Assembly (NCBI GenBank): GCA_019661795.1
Contig: JAIFWQ010000045.1
Location: forward strand, 1-6,913
Length of the DNA: 6,913 bases
Source: Candidatus Parcubacteria bacterium
GTDB lineage: Bacteria > Patescibacteriota > Minisyncoccia > Phycocordibacterales > UBA6065
Reading direction: 5' to 3'
The first letter of the stretch is position 1. Each line of letters begins with the position of its first letter. Below are positions 1-5,340 of this stretch, in pieces. The translations under genes were made by a program, and so were the position numbers. The notes under the pieces are model-generated. The model was not told where the DNA came from. It made no database searches and saw nothing but the letters and a program-made list of their open reading frames with translations.

Positions 1-53
1 GAGAGGTATTGTGGATCTTTTTCGGGTGAAGATGGCTCTTAGATCGAAATCTC

Positions 54-602
54 CTATTTCCGATAGAGGAATTTGTGAATCTGCCAAAATTTAATCGGGC
101 CTTTTATAGTTTTCCCATAACCTTCTTCCGTCGAGATAAAATATCTCTTCAATCCCAATCCATCGAGCAATTTGAGACCTTCTTCTTGAGTGAAAAAAGA
201 CATATCCGCATTCTTGCTCCACTCATCATCGGGGCCAAAGAGGGTGAAATAGAGAAAACCTCCTTCCGCGAGGCTTTTCGATAGATCGGTTATGACCTTA
301 ACTACTTTCTCCTTCGAAGAGATGAACGGCAAGGAATTATTAGCGATGATGAGAGAATATTTCGACTCGGCAGGCTTGAAATCCTCGATGAGATCCGTGA
401 CCGGGTGTATATTCTTGATCCCCTTCTCTCTGATCGTCGATTCGAGGAAAGATATATTCGAGGGATCCTTATCTATAGCATCTACGATGAATCCGCGGCC
501 CGCGAGATCCACCGCATCCGCGCCTTTTCCGCAGCCTAATTCCAGAACATGGCCGGATGACAGCGTATCGAAAATCCCTCTGTTCTTTAGAAATTTATCC
601 AT
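54..602 (-). CDS. Class I SAM-dependent methyltransferase, TehB-like
   Basis: The 182-residue protein has the Rossmann-fold signature of class I methyltransferases: VLELGCGKGADA at 19-30 (motif I, SAM binding), the acidic end of strand 2 at VDAIDKDP (40-47, D44 likely binding the ribose), and IIANNSLPF at 85-93 (motif IV). KSLAEGGFLYFTLFG at 109-123 is the usual strand after the helix, followed by FTQEEGLKLL (137-146), common in TehB and UbiE relatives. It is cytoplasmic and transfers methyl from SAM; the acceptor cannot be told from sequence. The frame continues upstream for 95 codons, but those codons run through the terminator hairpin and the preceding gene in another frame. The ATG at 602, placed just after a perfect -10, is therefore chosen. 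TAG stop at 56-54. Size and fold look complete. The 53 bases beyond the stop hold no recognisable gene or terminator. Confidence 0.85.
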   Translation of the reverse strand: MDKFLKNRGIFDTLSSGHVLELGCGKGADAVDLAGRGFIVDAIDKDPSNISFLESTIREKGIKNIHPVTDLIEDFKPAESKYSLIIANNSLPFISSKEKVVKVITDLSKSLAEGGFLYFTLFGPDDEWSKNADMSFFTQEEGLKLLDGLGLKRYFISTEEGYGKTIKGPIKFWQIHKFLYRK

Positions 603-608
603 ATTGTG

Positions 609-614
609 ATTATA
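609..614 (-). promoter_or_regulatory. -10 element for a leaderless methyltransferase message
   Basis: The minus strand has a perfect TATAAT (614-609). Seven bases downstream of its last base is 602, the A of the methyltransferase ATG, so the RNA should begin at the start codon. There is no room for an SD. A -35 would fall inside the terminator hairpin; none is recognisable. Confidence 0.6.
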
Positions 615-618
615 CAAT

Positions 619-650
619 AAAAAGCGCCAATCATTGATGGACTGGCGCTT
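619..650 (-). terminator. Intrinsic terminator after the GRDP-like gene
   Basis: In the minus direction AAGCGCCA (650-643) pairs perfectly with TGGCGCTT (629-622) across a 13-base loop, followed by five U (623-619). It starts 19 bases after the TGA at 672-670. The U-tract leads straight into the promoter of the next gene. Confidence 0.88.
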
Positions 651-669
651 GAATAACAGGGCGAGAGAT

Positions 670-1140
670 TCAACCTCGCGATTGGCAGTTGGTTGACGGC
701 GAGCACTTCTCGCAACAGTCAGCCGTATCCGAATATACCCAATTCGCGGAGAGAGTTTCCCCGAAAATCTTCTTCGCGGCCGCAAGCGTCCGCTGACCGG
801 AGTATTTTCCGCCGATCTCGCCTTCCGCCTTGTTCTTGGGAACATGATGGATGAAGCGATCGAAGAATTGGAGGCAGAACTCCTCATAATCCTTCGTGAA
901 AAGGATGAAGTTGTGCCAGCCTTCGTCGATGATGGGAGTGGGAGAGAAACCTGAACCCGTGGGCGCGAGCCCGCAGATGTACAGGAATCGTTTCGTATCT
1001 TCGAAGAGAGCAGTAGCCTGCTCTGGAGTGAGCTCGAGCTTGCGCTGAAGGCGCGCGACGAGACCCTCGTTCTGATAGGCCATAACCGCTTCCAGCAAAA
1101 GGCTGTTAGCGCCAGGGCGAAGTAACGTAGCAGTATTCAT
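670..1140 (-). CDS. GRDP-like (DUF1399-type) small protein, function unknown
   Basis: This 156-residue soluble protein has no signal peptide or membrane segment. A helical N-terminal half leads to DEGWHNFILFTKDYEEFC at 72-89 and FIHHVP at 96-101. The W-H-x(3)-L-F-T-x-D-Y-x(2)-F-C pattern followed by IHH matches, from memory, the core of glycine-rich-domain-containing-protein-like (DUF1399) proteins of plants and bacteria. H76, H98, H99 and C89 are the conserved polar residues and could bind metal; this is inference. The tail adds Cys at 142, 143, 146 and 152 (DCCEKC), a possible second metal site or disulfide cluster. The start at 1140 has no SD; the in-frame ATG at 1083 has a GGAAG upstream and could be used instead, shortening the protein by 19 residues without touching the core. 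It is a single-gene unit between two terminators. The family name is moderately sure; the function is unknown. Confidence 0.78.
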   Translation of the reverse strand: MNTATLLRPGANSLLLEAVMAYQNEGLVARLQRKLELTPEQATALFEDTKRFLYICGLAPTGSGFSPTPIIDEGWHNFILFTKDYEEFCLQFFDRFIHHVPKNKAEGEIGGKYSGQRTLAAAKKIFGETLSANWVYSDTADCCEKCSPSTNCQSRG

Positions 1141-1179
1141 GAGAGAGATACAGGTCTACATGTTAGGTTAAGGAGCGTT

Positions 1180-1195
1180 TCCAGCACCTACTGGA
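1180..1195 (-). other. Small hairpin in the leader of the GRDP-like gene
   Basis: TCCAG and CTGGA flank a six-base loop in the presumed 5' leader, about 40 bases before the ATG at 1140. Five base pairs is little; it could slow RNA decay or be chance. The 1141-1237 leader region otherwise shows no gene and no SD. Confidence 0.2.
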
Positions 1196-1208
1196 TGTTC
1201 CAAAAATA

Positions 1209-1237
1209 ATGCTTACATACAAACTATAGGGTGTCAA
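1209..1237 (-). promoter_or_regulatory. Candidate promoter for the GRDP-like gene
   Basis: A perfect -35 hexamer TTGACA (1237-1232) directly follows the terminator U-tract. The -10 is unclear: TAAGCA (1215-1210, 16-base spacer) or AAGCAT (1214-1209, 17-base spacer) match poorly. TATAGT (1228-1223) and TATGTA (1219-1214) are better hexamers but lie too close to TTGACA. Some promoter must lie here because the terminator isolates the gene. Confidence 0.4.
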
Positions 1238-1238
1238 T

Positions 1239-1272
1239 AAAAAAGAGCCGTCGAACGTGTCGGCGGCTCTTT
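1239..1272 (-). terminator. Intrinsic terminator after the PDZ-protein gene
   Basis: In the minus direction AAAGAGCCG (1272-1264) pairs with CGGCTCTTT (1250-1242). The stem can extend inward by three more pairs beyond one mismatch. A run of six U (1244-1239) follows. It lies about 45 bases after the TGA of the PDZ gene. Confidence 0.88.
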
Positions 1273-1316
1273 GACTGACTGAAGCTGATTCAACACAACA
1301 TCTGAGGAGGCTCGGA

Positions 1317-2408
1317 TCAAGGCGAGGCGTCTGCGACTTTCGTCGAAGGACGCGGCAATTTCGCCATCGAGATCACGACTTCGCGGGGCTCTGCGCCCGG
1401 CTTGTCGATGACTTCGATATGGAGATCGCCCTTGAACGGAGCGCTCATGACACGCGTGTTGAATTCTTCTTTCGTAAGCCCGGCGAAGTCGATGCCGTGC
1501 ATGCTCTTCACGAGCATACCGGCTTTGACTCCCGCCTCGTCGATCGGCGAACCAGCGGTGACGCTGTCCACTTTCACGACGGCGATCTTGTCATTATCCG
1601 CGACGACCTGTCGGCCCTTCGCGTCGATGAGCTGAAGATCGAACCACTGCGCCGTCACCTTGAACGGCTTCATGGTGACCGTCTCGCCTTCGGCGACGAT
1701 CATCTGCCTCGGGAGCTGAAGCTCCGGCCGATTCATAACGATCTGGGGCAAGGGCAACGAGATGCTGTTAGACTTCTCGAGGCGCTTTTGTGATTCCCTA
1801 TAAGGATTACTGCCAGACGATGACGAATTTGAATCGTTGCGAAATGCGTACTCTCCCGGTTTATTGGGTTTGGGTACGATATGCATATCGCTGTCGCTAT
1901 AGGTGTACCACAGGCCATACACGATCGTTTTGCCGTCGACATGCTTCACGTTTGGAACCAGCATCCTGAGATTCCGACGATTGAACTTCGTTAGCTCCTT
2001 AGAAGCTGTATCCCACGTTTCCTTGAGCACCTCGTCGAGCGAAGCACCTTCGGGAACGATGTACGGGACACCTGCTTCAAGATAATCTCCGAGGATCAGA
2101 CCCGGTTTCTTTGCGGGCCGATAATCGATCCTCCATCCCTTAAGCGCGTCGTTTTCAATGACGGGCGTCAGGGCGACGATCTCCGAATCACGGTGCTTGA
2201 GCTGCCAATACACCGCGACCCAGATAGAATCGACTCGGCCAGGTCCGTGAATTCCACTGATCATCTCGAGGGGAATCGGCTTTTGCAGATCCCTCTCCGT
2301 ATTCTGCACTGAATCAGTGACATTGGCATTGACCACTGGCGTAGTAGCGCGCGCTGTTGAGAACAACAGGGCGAGCACGAAGAAAAATCTAACGAATAAC
2401 GTCTTCAT
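1317..2408 (-). CDS. Exported PDZ-domain protein, hypothetical
   Basis: The 363-residue protein begins with a signal peptide (hydrophobic 6-17, likely cleavage near ARA at 19-21). Residues about 45-180 form an unrecognised domain with several Trp and Tyr (W63, W68, W92, W132, W167). A Ser/Asn-rich linker (about 191-214) follows. The C-terminal part has a PDZ domain at about 274-348: VTAGSPIDEAGVKAGMLVKS at 283-302 is the typical substrate-loop and helix signature. No Ser-protease triad or other catalytic motif is seen, so it is not a DegP/HtrA or Ctp protease; PDZ domains bind peptide C-termini or unfolded segments. It may be a periplasmic or cell-surface scaffold. It is a single-gene unit, with its own promoter, a 54-base leader, a perfect SD and a strong terminator after the TGA. 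This expression style differs from its neighbours. The phrase VTMKPFKVTAQWFDLQL recalls verrucomicrobial exported proteins, which hints at transfer, but this is only an impression. Confidence 0.82.
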   Translation of the reverse strand: MKTLFVRFFFVLALLFSTARATTPVVNANVTDSVQNTERDLQKPIPLEMISGIHGPGRVDSIWVAVYWQLKHRDSEIVALTPVIENDALKGWRIDYRPAKKPGLILGDYLEAGVPYIVPEGASLDEVLKETWDTASKELTKFNRRNLRMLVPNVKHVDGKTIVYGLWYTYSDSDMHIVPKPNKPGEYAFRNDSNSSSSGSNPYRESQKRLEKSNSISLPLPQIVMNRPELQLPRQMIVAEGETVTMKPFKVTAQWFDLQLIDAKGRQVVADNDKIAVVKVDSVTAGSPIDEAGVKAGMLVKSMHGIDFAGLTKEEFNTRVMSAPFKGDLHIEVIDKPGAEPREVVISMAKLPRPSTKVADASP

Positions 2409-2412
2409 GAGA

Positions 2413-2418
2413 CCTCCT
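2413..2418 (-). promoter_or_regulatory. Perfect Shine-Dalgarno site of the PDZ-protein gene
   Basis: AGGAGG (with a following T) lies four bases before the ATG at 2408. It fixes this start and stands out because the other genes here have weak or no SD. Confidence 0.85.
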
Positions 2419-2468
2419 AATGTTGTTGATGTTGAATTACAAAGAACGAAATTGACCTATCCTCGTCT

Positions 2469-2496
2469 ATTATACCATATACTACAGAAAAATCAA
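2469..2496 (-). promoter_or_regulatory. Strong promoter for the PDZ-protein gene
   Basis: The minus strand has TTGATT (2496-2491), a 16-base spacer and TATAAT (2474-2469), with TG one base upstream of the -10 (TGGTATAAT), so it combines a -35 and an extended -10. Transcription should start near 2462, leaving a leader of about 54 bases. The -35 begins one base after the TGA stop (2500-2498) of the glycosyltransferase gene, and no terminator separates them. Confidence 0.75.
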
Positions 2497-2497
2497 C

Positions 2498-3757
2498 TCA
2501 AAAACGGTAGAGCCAAATGTCGGCATTTTGGCCATACCCAGAGCTATGATATTCGAGTTTGATGTGTGGATTATCCACAATATATCGCACTCTATTGGTT
2601 AAAGAGGAGCGAGGGGCTTCTCCATCGATTACTACGAATCCATGATGGGATCGGGTTATATCGATAAGCTGATCAAGAGTATTTATAGGATCGATGCCTG
2701 TATAAAAATCTGGTTTCTCCTGCCTGCGATTCCCTTTTGGAAGCCACTCTCCTTCTTCGCCGAGATATATGCGATGCAAAGCCGGACAAAAAGATATGAT
2801 CACGTCATCGGGTCTTTTCTCTGATTTTATGATCGAGAAAACCTCATTGTAATCAGGTTGGATCGAAAGCACATGAAAGTCATATGAGATCATCGGGTAA
2901 AAAAGAAACTGCTGATAGCCGATCACGAGAAGCAAAAGAAGCGCAAAGAGAGACCGGGTTGCTGTTCGATAATTTGGAAGAATGTGATCAGCGCACATGA
3001 CGACAACGAACGACAAGGCGATGACAAAAAACGGAAAGAATGGAAAAACAATATATCTCGTGATCATTCGTTCGGCCGTGATAAAAAGAGTCACAATCGG
3101 CACAGCGACCAATACGCCTAGGAACAGAAGCTCTTTTTTATAGGAAGCGAAAGAATAGAGATATTTCTTTTTCCAAAGGATGATAAGAAATGCGGGGAGG
3201 AAAGCAAGACCGCTCCAATGCGACAAGCAGGCGAAGGTGAAAAGACCGATCCACCAGAAAAGATCACGTCTCTTTCCCGACGAAAGATAATTCCAAAAGA
3301 AACATATTGAAAGGATGAGAAAGAACGCTAGGGCCGCATAGCCTCTCGCCTGTCTCGACCATGCGATCTCGTTATAGGAGAAAGTGACAAAAAAAGCGGC
3401 AAGAATAGCGACCACGTTACTTTTAAAGAGCCTCCTTCCGAGAGTTGCAACCGCCAAAATAAGACCCGATCCGAATAATGCCGCAGGCAGGCGTACCGCC
3501 CACGGACTAAAAGCGTCGAACGGCGCGATCTTCATCATGAGCGCCGCGAGATAGACGCTCACGAAATTATTCACATAGATGTAACCAGAGTCGAGAAGAG
3601 GATATCCGTGTTTGAGAACCGCCAAAGCGGCATTTATGGTATAGACCTCATCGATCCAGAGCGACTGGAAGCCTATGTGAAAGAGACGGAAGAAAAGTCC
3701 GAGAGAGAAGATCGGGATGAGAAAGAGCCAAATCGGATAGCGCCGTATCGCCTTCAT
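2498..3757 (-). CDS. GT-C fold membrane glycosyltransferase (PMT/ArnT-like, family 39 type)
   Basis: The 419-residue protein has many hydrophobic helices (about 10-28, 64-78, 90-106, 114-128, 141-158, 166-192, 208-227, 236-256, 268-285) and a hydrophilic C-terminal domain from about 300. The first loop carries SLWIDEVYT at 32-40; the Asp-Glu pair D36-E37 in this loop is the catalytic hallmark of GT-C enzymes that use polyprenyl-phosphate sugars. WSRQARGY at 133-140 and the later ITRYIVFPFFPF at 232-243 also fit the family. Expected reaction: transfer of a sugar from a lipid carrier to a lipid or protein on the outer face of the membrane. The ATG at 3757 is chosen because it overlaps the preceding stop by one base (TAATG) and begins at the first helix; the upstream in-frame ATG at 3808 would overlap the previous gene for no gain. 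No SD is visible, so translational coupling is likely. Substrate unknown. Confidence 0.87.
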   Translation of the reverse strand: MKAIRRYPIWLFLIPIFSLGLFFRLFHIGFQSLWIDEVYTINAALAVLKHGYPLLDSGYIYVNNFVSVYLAALMMKIAPFDAFSPWAVRLPAALFGSGLILAVATLGRRLFKSNVVAILAAFFVTFSYNEIAWSRQARGYAALAFFLILSICFFWNYLSSGKRRDLFWWIGLFTFACLSHWSGLAFLPAFLIILWKKKYLYSFASYKKELLFLGVLVAVPIVTLFITAERMITRYIVFPFFPFFVIALSFVVVMCADHILPNYRTATRSLFALLLLLVIGYQQFLFYPMISYDFHVLSIQPDYNEVFSIIKSEKRPDDVIISFCPALHRIYLGEEGEWLPKGNRRQEKPDFYTGIDPINTLDQLIDITRSHHGFVVIDGEAPRSSLTNRVRYIVDNPHIKLEYHSSGYGQNADIWLYRF

Positions 3758-4265
3758 TAATCCGGAAGGAAGACCATGAATCCTGCCGGCATCGTCATGC
3801 CTGCGCATGTATAGTTTTTAATGCTCGTTGCTTGAGAAGGAACATATTTCGGATATATATCCGAAAGTGACATCGACACTTCTTTGCCTGGAGCGAGAGG
3901 AAGGCGAGTTTGACCGAAAATGATCACTTGTGGAGTTTTTGCGGCATTCATGAATGCAAGTTTTCGTTCAGGAGAAATCCTAATAACCGCCTTATCAGGG
4001 GCACATGACTCGCCAAAGATGACTCGATCAGTGATTACTGATGTGTTTACAGCTATAGACAGATATTTCGACGATGTTCGAAGAGAAATCTTTGAGCAAA
4101 CGTGATATTCGGATTATCAGGCAATTTTCCCGGCGCAAAATTTAAGTCGGAGCTATCGCCCATAGTTAGAAATGCCGTGCTCGATGGATGAATGAGAACG
4201 TATCCGAGGCCTAATACGATAATGATCAATATGACAATGACGGCGATTAAGATATTTGTTTTCAT
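3757..4265 (-). pseudogene. Membrane-anchored exported protein, hypothetical, broken by a -1 type frameshift
   Basis: The ATG at 4265 opens a frame with a strongly hydrophobic anchor (residues about 5-26), then polar sequence to NITFAQ. It meets TAG at 4055-4053. The next frame is open from just after stops near 4116 down to the TAA at 3759-3757. It continues in the same style: ISLRTSSKYLSIAVNTSV, then an extracellular-type, beta-rich chain ending in MVFLPD. Adding one A to the CAAAG run (plus-strand TTT at 4091-4093) joins the frames as FAQ-K-ISLRTSS and yields one protein of about 169 residues. No canonical slippery heptamer lies in the usable overlap, so a sequencing error or a real mutation is likelier than programmed shifting. 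The restored stop overlaps the glycosyltransferase start as TAATG, which supports a single original gene coupled to it. The protein is not recognised; it is probably exposed outside the membrane. An independent small gene from the ATG at 3951 is the weaker alternative. Confidence 0.7.
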
Positions 4266-4271
4266 GACTAT

Positions 4272-4277
4272 ATAATA
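4272..4277 (-). promoter_or_regulatory. Candidate -10 element giving a leaderless start for the frameshifted gene
   Basis: On the minus strand TATTAT ends at 4272, and seven bases further is 4265, the A of the ATG. That is the usual -10 to start-site distance, so transcription is predicted to begin at the initiation codon. The gap to the previous gene is only 24 bases and holds no SD. The region is AT-rich (TAATATTATATAG), so other registers are possible. No clear -35 is seen. Confidence 0.4.
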
Positions 4278-4281
4278 TTAA

Positions 4282-4295
4282 CCTTAATTTTAAGG
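4282..4295. repeat. Short inverted repeat over the stop of the cysteine-rich gene
   Basis: The plus strand reads CCTTAA-TT-TTAAGG, two 6-base arms around a 2-base centre, covering the TAA stop (4292-4290) and the start of the gap to the next gene. It is AT-rich and has no U-tract in the minus direction, so it is a poor terminator. It could be an operator half-site pair for the promoter just downstream, or chance. Confidence 0.25.
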
Positions 4296-5315
4296 ACATT
4301 CCTCATGACCGTACGCGCAGACTTCATTGCACGTGGCGGTAGATGCAGTAAGAGTACAAGGTTCCATTTCTTCATTACCATATTGATCCCTGCAAATTTG
4401 ATTTCCAATAGATTCGAAACCATCAGAACAAGGTCCGCACTCCCAACTATCGCATTCTCCATTCGCATTGAACTCGCCTTGGTTGCAATAACAATCCCAC
4501 GTCGTCTCGTCGCATACGAATACCATCTGATCTTCGGCACAACCGCCGCCTCCGCCACAGCCGCTGTCGTCAGGAGCGCCTGCCGAACATGAACCATCGC
4601 ATTGGGTCGTTCCTATATTAGTCTGCCCGCAGGAATTTCCTGCGCTCGAGCAGGCGCTGCCATACCCTGGCCTCTCGCCTGGCGCGCCGGCCGAACATGA
4701 GCCGTCGCATTGGATAGTTCCGCCGTTCACGTCGCCGCAGGAATTCGCCCCGCTCGAACAGGAATCGCCGTATCCGCCGGGATTCGCAGGAGCGGACGCT
4801 GAACACGATCCGTCGCATTGGATAGTTCCTGAATTCGTCTGTCCGCAGGAATTCGCCCCGCTGGTGCATGAATTGCCGGTGCCCGCCGCGCAGCATGAAT
4901 CAGGATTGCACGACTGGGAATCGGCTGGCTTGCCGCCGCCGCAGTAGACGTCGGCGACCGTCGCGCCGTCGCTCCTTTCGCACCAGACGGTCCTCGTCTG
5001 CGTTCCGCCGCCGCAGGAAACGCTGCACGATCCATAGCCGCCCGTCTGCCATGAATAGCCGTAGCAGGCGGCGAGGCTGACGTTCGGCGCGCCATTATTT
5101 ATAAGAGACTGCCATTCGCCTGCCGAATTCGTCGGCACGAAGATGTCGTTCGTGTTCCCGTTGTCCACGTTCCTGCAGAGGCTCCATTCGTTCACGGTCG
5201 AAACGGTCGGCTTCACGACACGGTATATGCTCGCCGCATTGGAAAAACCGAACGTCCCCGCGAACAGGGTGACGGCTGCGACGAAGGCGTATATGGATTT
5301 CCGCGCGTTCTTCAT
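4290..5315 (-). CDS. Secreted cysteine-rich protein with TSP1 domain and three 36-residue repeats
   Basis: The 341-residue product has a signal peptide (cleavage likely after SNA at 25-27). Residues about 28-84 form an N-terminal segment of unknown fold. A thrombospondin type-1 domain follows at about 87-142: WQTGGYGSCSVSCGGGTQTR (89-108) carries the W, CSVSC and GGGTQTR hallmarks, with Cys at 97, 101, 112, 125, 136 and 141. Three tandem repeats cover 147-252, then a distinct 12-Cys tail runs 259-340. I count 34 Cys, about one in ten, an even number that fits full disulfide pairing outside the cell. TSP1 domains bind glycans or proteins in animals; a binding or adhesion role here is inference. 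It is third in the surface group. Upstream SD is absent; a TATAAA at 5334-5329 could be a weak internal promoter. Base composition falls sharply in the last quarter of the gene. Confidence 0.87.
   Translation of the reverse strand: MKNARKSIYAFVAAVTLFAGTFGFSNAASIYRVVKPTVSTVNEWSLCRNVDNGNTNDIFVPTNSAGEWQSLINNGAPNVSLAACYGYSWQTGGYGSCSVSCGGGTQTRTVWCERSDGATVADVYCGGGKPADSQSCNPDSCCAAGTGNSCTSGANSCGQTNSGTIQCDGSCSASAPANPGGYGDSCSSGANSCGDVNGGTIQCDGSCSAGAPGERPGYGSACSSAGNSCGQTNIGTTQCDGSCSAGAPDDSGCGGGGGCAEDQMVFVCDETTWDCYCNQGEFNANGECDSWECGPCSDGFESIGNQICRDQYGNEEMEPCTLTASTATCNEVCAYGHEECP
4560..4877 (-). repeat. Three in-frame 108-base tandem repeats in the cysteine-rich gene
   Basis: Protein residues 147-252 hold three copies with an exact 36-residue period: Cys at 150/157/167/171, 186/193/203/207 and 222/229/239/243. 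Each copy has the pattern C-x6-C-x9-C-x3-C with a conserved TxQCDGSCSA core and a Gly/Pro/Tyr linker. The DNA copies are close to each other as well (for example a shared GTCGCATTGGATAGTTCC on the plus strand in two copies), which suggests fairly recent duplication. The third copy diverges most and ends without the linker. Confidence 0.9.
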
Positions 5316-5340
5316 TGAAAAATGAACTTTTATATCTTCT

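Noticed and set aside
14..45. GATCT/AGATC inverted repeat after the methyltransferase stop, as a terminator
   Set aside because: Stem of five pairs with a very long loop and no U-tract at the right place.
2..94. Open plus-strand frame from the left edge, possibly the tail of a convergent gene
   Set aside because: Only 30 codons are visible, it overlaps the methyltransferase 3' end by about 40 bases, and no family signature can be seen.
603..887. Upstream extension of the methyltransferase frame by 95 codons
   Set aside because: It passes through the terminator hairpin and lies antiparallel in register to none of the family; residues are Arg/Ser-rich shadow sequence of the GRDP-like gene in another frame.
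4120..4135. GGGAAAA as a programmed -1 slippery site for the split gene
   Set aside because: The heptamer is in the correct register, but the -1 frame meets TGA TAA right after it, so shifting there cannot produce the downstream part.
4560..4877. The 108-base repeats as a CRISPR array
   Set aside because: They are in-frame protein repeats with no separation into constant repeats and variable spacers.
4618..5095. Long Arg/Ala-rich frames on both strands over the cysteine-rich gene
   Set aside because: They are shadows of GC-rich repeat codons in other frames, without starts, motifs or ribosome sites; the signal peptide and TSP1 frame is clearly the real one.
5329..5334. TATAAA as an internal promoter for the cysteine-rich gene
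   Set aside because: Only a partial -10 match, no -35, inside an apparent cotranscribed group; mentioned under the gene but not called as a feature.
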